Shown here: positions 26,865-33,166 of the stretch, one piece after another
Layout of the letters: each line of letters opens with the position of its first letter
Position numbering within the stretch: the first letter of the stretch is position 1
From: Selenomonas dianae
GTDB taxonomy: Bacteria > Bacillota > Negativicutes > Selenomonadales > Selenomonadaceae
DNA length: 64,000 nt
Assembly (NCBI RefSeq): GCF_030644225.1
Contig: NZ_CP128650.1
Coordinates: 1,726,001-1,790,000 of the forward strand
Reading direction: 5' to 3'
Position numbers and translations under genes: made by a program
Notes under the pieces: generated by a model
The model's input: only the letters and a program-made list of their open reading frames with translations
Databases searched by the model: none
What the model was told of the DNA's origin: nothing

Positions 26865-26938
26865 TGTGAGCAGGTATATATTTTCCCCGTGTGTGTCATT
26901 TCCCCGTGCCACCATCCGCGTAGGCGCTGTGAGCAGGT
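26865..26938 (+). repeat. Short direct repeats in the islet
   Basis: TGTGAGCAGGT occurs at 26865-26875 and again at 26928-26938. Between them TTTCCCCGTG occurs twice (from about 26882 and 26899). This stretch between the two toxin loci holds no gene. The repeats may be remnants or binding sites; I cannot say which. Confidence 0.45.
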
Positions 26939-27005
26939 GTAGGGGGACACATCCCTACCATTCATTTCACAGAGAGCAGACACATAGCAAGACAACGCCG
27001 CCCAC

Positions 27006-27034
27006 TTGCGCTTTTCATTCTACACCTGTATAAT
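27006..27034 (+). promoter_or_regulatory. Promoter of the type I toxin mRNA
   Basis: -35 TTGCGC (27006-27011), a 17-base spacer and a perfect -10 TATAAT (27029-27034). The transcript would start near 27041, exactly at the left arm of a long inverted repeat. Confidence 0.8.
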
Positions 27035-27107
27035 GCAAAAGAACCCCTATAGGCACAGGCGGCTACTTCTTCATCTCTCCAACTCTATAAAGGGGAGGTG
27101 ATGCAAC

Positions 27108-27179
27108 ATGAGTTATTACGAGTTCATCCTAATTCTGGTGCTCGTCACAGGCTTCATCGTTGCCATAAAAAAGAAATAA
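27108..27179 (+). CDS. Small hydrophobic peptide, putative type I toxin
   Basis: The 23-residue peptide has a polar start (MSYYE), one hydrophobic span of about 15 residues (FILILVLVTGFIVAI) and a KKK end, like the holin-like toxins of Firmicutes (TxpA/Fst type). ATG at 27108 follows GGGGAGGTG. The mRNA would run from about 27041 to about 27255. Its 5' region (27044-27072) is complementary to its 3' region (27223-27246) over 24 bp with one bulge, which would block translation in the full-length RNA, as in other type I systems. A convergent antisense RNA overlaps the 3' half. Confidence 0.75.
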   Translation: MSYYEFILILVLVTGFIVAIKKK

Positions 27180-27259
27180 CCGCCCTACTTTGACACGGTA
27201 AGCGGTTATTCCGTCTTCTTGTGAAGGAGTAGCCGCCCTATAGGGGCTTTCCCTTTTGT
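27165..27259 (-). ncRNA. Putative antisense RNA antitoxin
   Basis: A promoter at 27294-27266 would start an RNA near 27259 that reads back over the toxin 3' UTR and ends at the stem-loop 27175-27210, followed on this strand by TTTCTTTTTT. The RNA would be about 95 nt and complementary to the last 80 or so bases of the toxin mRNA, the same layout as Bacillus txpA/RatA. This is inferred from promoter and terminator only. Confidence 0.65.
27175..27210 (-). terminator. Stem-loop ending the antisense RNA
   Basis: AATAACCGC (27175-27183) and GCGGTTATT (27202-27210) form a perfect 9-bp stem. On the minus strand it is followed by a T-rich tract. It overlaps the last codons of the toxin gene. Confidence 0.8.
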
Positions 27260-27265
27260 GTTCCC

Positions 27266-27294
27266 ATCATAGCAGAAACAGCATATTTTTTCAA
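27266..27294 (-). promoter_or_regulatory. Promoter of the antisense RNA
   Basis: On the minus strand -35 TTGAAA (27294-27289), 17-base spacer, -10 TATGAT (27271-27266). It is as strong as or stronger than the toxin promoter, as expected for a type I antitoxin. Confidence 0.75.
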
Positions 27295-27305
27295 GGCAGA
27301 CAAAC

Positions 27306-27344
27306 AAAAAAATGGAGCTTTCAGTATGCGACACTGAAAACCCC
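27306..27344 (-). terminator. Terminator after tRNA-Pro
   Basis: On the minus strand GGGGTTTTCAGT pairs with ACTGAAAGCTCC over 12 bp (two G-U) around GTCGCAT, followed by ATTTTTTT. It lies 24 bases after the tRNA 3' end. Confidence 0.85.
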
Positions 27345-27367
27345 GAAAGCCTTTTAACTCTAAGTAA

Positions 27368-27444
27368 TGGTCGGAACGACGAGATTTGAACTCACGACCT
27401 CTTCCACCCCAAGGAAGCGCTCTACCAAGCTGAGCTACGTCCCG
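27368..27444 (-). tRNA. tRNA-Pro (anticodon GGG)
   Basis: A complete cloverleaf of 77 nt. The acceptor CGGGACG pairs with CGTTCCG, followed by A and an encoded CCA. The D-arm is TAGCTCAGCTTGGTAGAGCG, the anticodon stem CTTCC/GGAAG with loop TTGGGGT, and the T-loop TTCAAAT. It lies 35 bases after the last gene of flagellar cluster B on the same strand. Confidence 0.95.
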
Positions 27445-27479
27445 AACAAAAGGTATTATACCGATATTTTCCCCTTTTG

Positions 27480-28286
27480 TCAATCCCTTTGTGTCATTTG
27501 CTTCATGAGGCGAAGTGCACCGATTTCGACACCTGTTTCACGTGCGACTTGCTCAATCGTGCGGCCTGCACGGAGAAGGGCGCGTGCCTTGATGATGGTT
27601 TCATCTTCTCGTACCGGCTGTTCTTCCGCTGCGGAGCGTTCCATCGGATGCGCAGGGGGCGGGACAGGCATTGCTGTGGTTGTTCCATGCGCCTGCGGAT
27701 AGTGGGGCTGCACACGTTCCTGTGGCATCCCTGCCCGCCTCCGAACAAGCGGCGACTGCATCTCCTGTACCATTGATCCGAGCTGCGGGGTCTGCACATA
27801 GACTTGCTGCACAGGTGCCGCACTTGTACGTTCATGTTCACGCAAAATCGACTGATGCAGCACGGCGGCAAATTCATCGCCGTCGGTACGGCGTGCCTCC
27901 GTCACCGGCAGCGGGGCGGGCTGACCTTCCCGCACAGCAACAGGAGCAGAAGACAGCGGCTGCCCCATATCGCGGAGACGACGCTCCAGTTCCTCAATGC
28001 GCTGACGCAGCGCCCACTCCAGACGCTGTGCATCCGCAACGCGCGTTTCAAGGCGCACACGGCGATCATCCGCCTCGCGCAGAAGTCCCTCCAATTTCGT
28101 CACATGAGAGCCGAGCCGTTTGATGATGGTATCGGCGGACTGCTGGAGTTCTTTTTTTAACTTCTCTATGGATGTCGCCAGATCTTCATCCTCTTCCTCG
28201 CTGCGCTGACGTCGGTGGATGATGTACCGCACGATGAGCAGCAGAACAGCGCCGAGGATGATAAGTGCGCCCAAAATTTCGGTCAC
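27480..28286 (-). CDS. Membrane coiled-coil protein, DUF6115/SwrB-like
   Basis: The 268-aa protein has one N-terminal membrane helix (about 4-22), a charged coiled coil (about 30-110), a Pro/Gln-rich middle and a C-terminal helix-turn-helix-like segment (KARALLRAGRTIEQVARETG, about 233-252). This layout and the place at the end of the fla/che operon after the sigma-28 gene match SwrB of Bacillus, which activates flagellar export. Sequence similarity to SwrB is not obvious by eye, so the link rests on architecture and position. Confidence 0.6.
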   Translation of the reverse strand: MTEILGALIILGAVLLLIVRYIIHRRQRSEEEDEDLATSIEKLKKELQQSADTIIKRLGSHVTKLEGLLREADDRRVRLETRVADAQRLEWALRQRIEELERRLRDMGQPLSSAPVAVREGQPAPLPVTEARRTDGDEFAAVLHQSILREHERTSAAPVQQVYVQTPQLGSMVQEMQSPLVRRRAGMPQERVQPHYPQAHGTTTAMPVPPPAHPMERSAAEEQPVREDETIIKARALLRAGRTIEQVARETGVEIGALRLMKQMTQRD

Positions 28287-28317
28287 AGAAATAATGACAG
28301 GAAGCCTCCTTTAGGCA

Positions 28318-28653
28318 TCATAGGCTGATGTCGAGATGAACGCCGCGATTCGGATCTCTGGCAAGTCGCTGCAGAAGTTCGAGGCCGCGATCCTGCGTGT
28401 CGCCTCTGCGGCTCTCTCCGCCATTGCCGCGCCCCTGTCTGCGTTCACGCTCGGGATCGTCCTTCACGCGTGAATCCTCGCTCGCCTGTTCCTTGGCGCG
28501 TACCTGCTGTCGTGCAAGCTCCGCATCCTGTTTCTGTCGAACGGATTCAAAGCTCTGCTGGATGTTGACCTGATTCTGCATATTGCTCTGAACGTTTCCC
28601 GCCTCGTTGGACTGCGGGAACATCATCTGCATACTGATTGGCGTGACATTCAT
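28318..28653 (-). CDS. Small protein of unknown function in the flagellar operon
   Basis: The 110-aa protein from ATG 28653 is hydrophilic, rich in Gln and Met at the start (MNVTPISMQMMF) and in Arg, Glu and Gly from residue 50 on. It has no membrane span and is probably partly disordered. It lies between fapA and the SwrB-like gene, with short gaps on both sides. No family recognised. Confidence 0.6.
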   Translation of the reverse strand: MNVTPISMQMMFPQSNEAGNVQSNMQNQVNIQQSFESVRQKQDAELARQQVRAKEQASEDSRVKDDPERERRQGRGNGGESRRGDTQDRGLELLQRLARDPNRGVHLDISL

Positions 28654-28670
28654 GACGAACCTGCCTCTCT

Positions 28671-30269
28671 TCAAAGAACTCCTACGGCAATTTTCCCATC
28701 CAAAACGCGGAGGCTTGCATGATGCAGTACCTCCTCCACCGATTTTTTCACGCCGTTGATCGTTGCATTGACCCCGGGGTAAATCACATCAGATGCAGCG
28801 ACACTCCCCTTCTGCATCTGTTCCAGTTCCTCCTGCATCCGATTGAGGTCTTCCTGCATTTCCTTAATCTTACAGGCAAGAGGGAACTGTTCATGTGTCA
28901 TCTCCACAAGCTGCTCCCTGCGCCGCTCAGACAGGCTCATGAGCGGTTTTTTCTTAAGTGTCGCAAGGGAGAAACGCACCTCGGTCAGTCGTTTGATTGC
29001 CGTCTGACACTCCTTGAACAGGGTATCATAGCGGTGTTTCAAGTTCGGATCGACACCGACATCCAGATTGGTCTGCACATAAAAGGTATTGCCAAAAATC
29101 TTGGCCCGAATGGATTCCCCCGCGCCAACGTTGCCGCCGGTGATGATACCACGCCGTCCCTCGACGAGAACGTGATGCCCCGCACGGATCTCCGAATGCA
29201 AAATGACATCGTTGACAAATATATCGCGCCCCGCCTCGATATTGGCGTGTTCAACAAAGGAGATGCTGACATCCTCGGCGGCACGGATCTTTCCGATGTT
29301 CATGCCGCGAATGCCACCGTGAACGATAACATTTCGCCCCTCGACCTGTGCGCCGCCGATCATCCCTTGGATCTCTATATCCCCCGTCGCTTTGACGATA
29401 AATCCGCTCTCCACGTCGCCCTTGATCTCGATACTGCCGGCAAAGTCAATGTTGCCCGTTCCGACATCGACCCCGGAATCAATGACGAGATGCGGATCTA
29501 CGCTGATTTTTTTCCCTTCATCGACAATTTGACCGTCGATAAGTGCAACGAGTTCATTGGAGTTGACGATCTTTGTGTTTTTTCCCTGCGGCAGTTGTGC
29601 AGGTTTCCCCGGGCGGGGCGGTACCGCCGCCCCCAAAACGTTCGTCCCCGGCGTCCCCGGGGTTTCGGGGGTGCGCACGGCAAGTACATCCCCCGCATGT
29701 GTCTTGAGAAAGATGTTCAGATCTTTATAGTCGACGCGGTCATATGCACGCACAGCAGGACGTCCCTTGATCGACGGATCGTAGGATCTTTCAATGCGTG
29801 CGTTCTCTCCCGGAATCGCCGGCGTACCGCGCGCAGCAAGAAATGGGGTCAGACGTGCAGCACCGCGCTCGATGGCGGCGTGGTCGATGCCATAGACAAC
29901 CTCCTTCTCCGCCAGTGCCGCCAGAATGTCCGCAGCGGTAGGAGGCAGATTCCCCTTCGCATCATCGAAACGCACGGCTGCGGACATCTTGTCGCGTGCG
30001 ATCTCAATGCGAAAGGGAACAATCTTGTTCTCCTCACCGTCCTCCGGTGCCGATTCGAGCTTCTCCCGCACGCCATCCGCAGCACGCACCATGCGTGCCA
30101 CCTGAAGGAGATCATAGTCCGTGACATTCTCCTTTGCGAGGTGTTCCCGCAGCGATGTCAAATCGACGAGAGTCCGCCCTTCCTCCTCCGAATAGACGGT
30201 GAGATAGTTGCCGTCTTCTTTGATTTCCAGCAGAAATCCATCGCGCATCCCCCCAACGGTTCGATCCAC
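28671..30269 (-). CDS. fapA: FapA family protein (DUF342)
   Basis: The 532-aa protein has an N-terminal alpha/beta region, a central right-handed beta-helix (about 250-390) of repeated hexapeptide-like turns such as GDVESGFIVKATGDIEIQG, and a C-terminal coiled coil (about 420-490). FapA of Vibrio affects flagellar assembly; a general role is not settled. It starts with GTG at 30269 behind GGGAG. It follows fliA after an 82-base gap that contains the repeat at 30318. Confidence 0.85.
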   Translation of the reverse strand: MDRTVGGMRDGFLLEIKEDGNYLTVYSEEEGRTLVDLTSLREHLAKENVTDYDLLQVARMVRAADGVREKLESAPEDGEENKIVPFRIEIARDKMSAAVRFDDAKGNLPPTAADILAALAEKEVVYGIDHAAIERGAARLTPFLAARGTPAIPGENARIERSYDPSIKGRPAVRAYDRVDYKDLNIFLKTHAGDVLAVRTPETPGTPGTNVLGAAVPPRPGKPAQLPQGKNTKIVNSNELVALIDGQIVDEGKKISVDPHLVIDSGVDVGTGNIDFAGSIEIKGDVESGFIVKATGDIEIQGMIGGAQVEGRNVIVHGGIRGMNIGKIRAAEDVSISFVEHANIEAGRDIFVNDVILHSEIRAGHHVLVEGRRGIITGGNVGAGESIRAKIFGNTFYVQTNLDVGVDPNLKHRYDTLFKECQTAIKRLTEVRFSLATLKKKPLMSLSERRREQLVEMTHEQFPLACKIKEMQEDLNRMQEELEQMQKGSVAASDVIYPGVNATINGVKKSVEEVLHHASLRVLDGKIAVGVL

Positions 30270-30317
30270 AATATCACTCCCGATCCGTCACAATTCCCAC
30301 CATTGGGTCTGTCCCTT

Positions 30318-30344
30318 TTCTTAGGAAGCACTGATAAATTCAGC
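30318..30344 (+). repeat. Copy 2 of a dispersed repeat of about 20 bp
   Basis: CTTAGGAAGCACTGATAAAT is the partner of the copy at 22116. It lies in the only sizeable gap of the flhA-to-SwrB-like operon, just after the fliA stop. Confidence 0.4.
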
Positions 30345-30351
30345 GATTCCT

Positions 30352-31095
30352 TTATTCCTCATTCATGCGCGAAAGGGAGCCGCGCATACGGAAAATTGCC
30401 TTCGTGTGGAGCTGAGAAATGCGCGCCTCCGAAAGATGCAGAATCGCAGCGATCTCCTTGAGTGTCATTTCGTCATAGTAGTAGAGCGCGACAACTGTGC
30501 GCTCCTTTTCGGGCAGTTTTTCAATTGCAGCCGCAAGGGTCTCCTTGACCTCCGTCCATTCTGCGTGCTCAACCGGACCGTCCTCCATGGATACGGGGGC
30601 ATCCGTACGCAGATATTCTTCCAATGGAATGATGGTCGCCGCACTGACCTGTCCTTCCAGATGGTGGAGCCCCTCGATCGACAGATCCAATGCTGCGGCG
30701 AGTTCTTCATCCGTCGCAGTACGCCCAAGTTCCCCCTCAAGGCGCGCAACCACTTTCTCGTATTTTTTAATATTCTGACGTACGCTGACAGGAATCCAGT
30801 CCTTCGCACGCAGATGATCTAGCATCGCACCGCGTACACGCACTCCTGCATAGGTTTCGAATTTATTGCCGCGTGTCAGTTCATAGCGCTCAATCGCATC
30901 GAGCAGTCCAAAAAAACCGCTGCTCAGGAGATCCTCGCGGTCAACATGCTGCGGCAGGCTGATCGCAATGCGTCCTGCAATGAGGCGGACGAGCGGAAGA
31001 TAGTGCTCGGCGATACGGTTGCGTACGTCTACGGTTTTTTCCATCTCGTATGCACGCCACAGAGCATCAATGTCCTCCGCCGGCTGTGTCGCCAT
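30352..31095 (-). CDS. fliA: RNA polymerase sigma-28 factor (FliA/SigD/WhiG family)
   Basis: This sigma factor directs transcription of late flagellar and chemotaxis genes. The 247-aa protein has region 2 (EHYLPLVRLIAGRIA, REDLLSSGFFGLLDAIERY, RGAMLDHLRAKDW), region 3 and region 4 (LPEKERTVVALYYYDEMTLKEIA, then SEARISQLH). I use ATG 31095, nine bases after GAGGAG; an ATG three codons upstream sits on that site. No anti-sigma FlgM gene is in the window. Confidence 0.94.
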   Translation of the reverse strand: MATQPAEDIDALWRAYEMEKTVDVRNRIAEHYLPLVRLIAGRIAISLPQHVDREDLLSSGFFGLLDAIERYELTRGNKFETYAGVRVRGAMLDHLRAKDWIPVSVRQNIKKYEKVVARLEGELGRTATDEELAAALDLSIEGLHHLEGQVSAATIIPLEEYLRTDAPVSMEDGPVEHAEWTEVKETLAAAIEKLPEKERTVVALYYYDEMTLKEIAAILHLSEARISQLHTKAIFRMRGSLSRMNEE

Positions 31096-31124
31096 CGCAC
31101 CCATCTCCTCTCATTTCCTCGCGC

Positions 31125-31508
31125 TCAGACCGCAGCGGGGGTCTGTTCTCCCTCCGGCGATCTCATATGGATAAAGGAGTCCTCCGATAGGGGCTGAAAA
31201 TTCGTCGGTGCAGCAAATTCCTCCGCCGCATGGTCTCCCGTCTCCACTGCGTCAAAATCAATATCGTCGGGGGCATAAAGCTGTGCCTGCATATCCCGCA
31301 TCCGCTCATCGAGTCCGGTATCAAAGGCAGTCCACCCCTTTGCATCCAGGATAAAGACAACGAGATATGTGAATGCTCCCGCACACAAAAATGCGATACA
31401 GCTGCGTAGAAATGCCGTTCCCACACGTGCGTCACTAAGCATCCCCGTAAGAAATACGACGAGTGCGGCAACCACGGAAAACACAAGGGACATACCGAGT
31501 TTGAACAT
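31125..31508 (-). CDS. Small membrane protein of unknown function
   Basis: The 127-aa protein has two membrane helices (about 5-24 and 35-55) and an acidic cytoplasmic tail (about 65-127) rich in Asp and Glu. It lies between cheD and fliA in the operon. GGGGGAGG precedes the ATG. I do not recognise it; position suggests a motility role. Confidence 0.65.
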   Translation of the reverse strand: MFKLGMSLVFSVVAALVVFLTGMLSDARVGTAFLRSCIAFLCAGAFTYLVVFILDAKGWTAFDTGLDERMRDMQAQLYAPDDIDFDAVETGDHAAEEFAAPTNFQPLSEDSFIHMRSPEGEQTPAAV

Positions 31509-31522
31509 TTTCCTCCCCCTCT

Positions 31523-32007
31523 CTATATTGTTTTATCTCCCTTGCTGACCGTTTTTACGGTATAAACGCCGTTATTGAGATCAATCGAAACCGTGCGCCC
31601 GTAGTTGAGACCCGTGTCCTCTGCGATGAGGCGGATGCCGTGCTGGGCGAGCAGTTCTTTGCCGCCTGTGCATTGCGTTCCCCCACGCGCATGACACTTG
31701 TCGTGTTGGAGAACGCAAACATCTGCGCTCCGCCCGCGATCTTTGCCACAAGTCTGGATTTGAGCGCACCAAGCCGCAGAACATCTGCAAGCATCAGCGG
31801 AAATCCCGTGTCAATAAACTTCGCCGGTGTATCCGAGGGGCGTGCCTGTTTGCTGTCCGGCAGCATATAGTGAAGAAGCCCCCCCACCTGAGCTTTGGGG
31901 TCATAGAGTGAAAGTCCGATACACGAACCCAGTCCATAGCTGATGAGTGTGGACGGAGCTGTGCCGACTTTGTAGTCGGCCATACCGACTTTTATCAAAT
32001 CCGGCAT
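31523..32007 (-). pseudogene. cheD: Chemoreceptor glutamine deamidase CheD, interrupted by a frameshift
   Basis: CheD deamidates receptor glutamines and partners CheC. The first part is intact, with the catalytic Cys in LGSCIGLSLYDP, His in GGLLHYMLP and Thr in IDTGFP. After GERNAQAAK (about 31670) the frame runs into nonsense and stops at 31555. Shifting by one base restores the family C-terminus (KELLAQHG, then LNYGRTVSIDL) to a TAG at 31523. One base appears to be missing at an AAA run (31667-31673). ATG 32007 follows TAGGAG. A sequencing error, a true mutation or slippage are all possible. Confidence 0.8.
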
Positions 32008-32008
32008 A

Positions 32009-32632
32009 TCATCCAACTCCTACCGCATTCATGATGCTGCTGAGAGAACCGGGATCCGGGACGAGGAAGAAATGTCCGTTGATGCTCCGATCCTCCGCGA
32101 CAAAATTCGTTTCGATGAGGAGCGCATGATCCCCCATCTCACCAAGCTGAACCAAAACGACGTTGAGGATGGCACCCGCCATATCCACGGCAAGTGCCGG
32201 AATGGAGGGAAGCATACTCATGCCCGTGAATGTGTAAAACGCATTCAAATAGGAACCGGCAAGAATATTGCCGATTTCCATCAGAGCAGATTCATCCATG
32301 GCATCCAGTTCATCCGTTGCTCCGCGTTCGCGTCCAAGGAGTGTGTCTACGAGTGCAAAAGCGCTTTCACGCGGAATGAGAAAGAGGATGTTGCTCGGAG
32401 CCTTGCCATAGACGCGCAGAAAAATACCGACGACCACCAGCTCCGGTCCACCGACAAATTCAGGTACATCCTCGATTGGAACAAGTGCCACATGCGGCAC
32501 ATTCATCTCGATGCGGCGCTGAATGAGACGGGAAAGTGCCGTTGCGGAGTTTCCTGCGCCGACATTTCCGATCTCCTTGAGCACGTCCATCTGCAGTTCT
32601 GACAGCTCAGTCAGATTCTCATCTTCGGTCAT
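32009..32632 (-). CDS. cheC: CheY-P phosphatase CheC
   Basis: CheC removes phosphate from CheY-P and binds CheD. The 207-aa protein has both active-site motifs with Glu and Asn: EIGNVGAGNS (E20, N23) and EIGNILAGS (E119, N122). It ends one base before the cheD ATG. The partner is damaged by a frameshift here. Confidence 0.94.
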   Translation of the reverse strand: MTEDENLTELSELQMDVLKEIGNVGAGNSATALSRLIQRRIEMNVPHVALVPIEDVPEFVGGPELVVVGIFLRVYGKAPSNILFLIPRESAFALVDTLLGRERGATDELDAMDESALMEIGNILAGSYLNAFYTFTGMSMLPSIPALAVDMAGAILNVVLVQLGEMGDHALLIETNFVAEDRSINGHFFLVPDPGSLSSIMNAVGVG

Positions 32633-32680
32633 AGACCCTACCTCATATCCCAGTGCGACGAAGCAAAAACCATCTGCACC

Positions 32681-33148
32681 TTATTTTGCCTCTTTCGGCA
32701 GTCCGACGATCTCCTCCAGATTGAGAAGGACAATGAGTCTGCCGTTGATGTTGCCGATGCCGCTGAGGAACTTGCTGCTCTCGCGGGCATTCGTCGCCTT
32801 CTTCGTATCGACGGGCGCATTTTCAAGGCTCAGCACCTCGGTCACGGCATCGACCAGCATTCCAACGTGAACGTCTTCAACGGAAACCGTGACAATACGC
32901 GTGCGATCCGTATACGGCGTCTCTGCAAGCCCAAGACGTTTCTTGAGATCAATGACGGGAAGCACCGAGCCCCGCAGATTGATGACGCCCTTGATAAAGT
33001 CTGCCGCAAACGGGACGCGTGTGATGTCCGTGAGATTGCGGATTTCCTGCACGTTCAAAATGCTGACACCGTATTCCTCATCGCGAAGATTGAATGCCAC
33101 ATACTGCGAGTTCTGCGGCACATTTCCCTGATTCATATCATCTGCCAT
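32681..33148 (-). CDS. cheW: Chemotaxis coupling protein CheW
   Basis: CheW links receptors to CheA. The 155-aa protein has the two-barrel fold with EYGVSILNVQEI, the receptor-binding VPFAADFIKGVINLRGSVLP segment and VSVEDVHVGMLVDAVTEVL. It lies 19 bases after cheA. Confidence 0.95.
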   Translation of the reverse strand: MADDMNQGNVPQNSQYVAFNLRDEEYGVSILNVQEIRNLTDITRVPFAADFIKGVINLRGSVLPVIDLKKRLGLAETPYTDRTRIVTVSVEDVHVGMLVDAVTEVLSLENAPVDTKKATNARESSKFLSGIGNINGRLIVLLNLEEIVGLPKEAK

Positions 33149-33166
33149 CTTCTTTGCCCTCCCCTT

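Noticed and set aside
27238-27483. Open minus-strand frame of 81 codons across tRNA-Pro
   Set aside because: Its middle (VAQLGRALPWGGRGREFKS) is the translation of the tRNA itself, a common false gene.
30318-30344. The dispersed repeat as a proven insertion-sequence end
   Set aside because: There is no transposase, target duplication or matching second end, so only a short repeat can be claimed.
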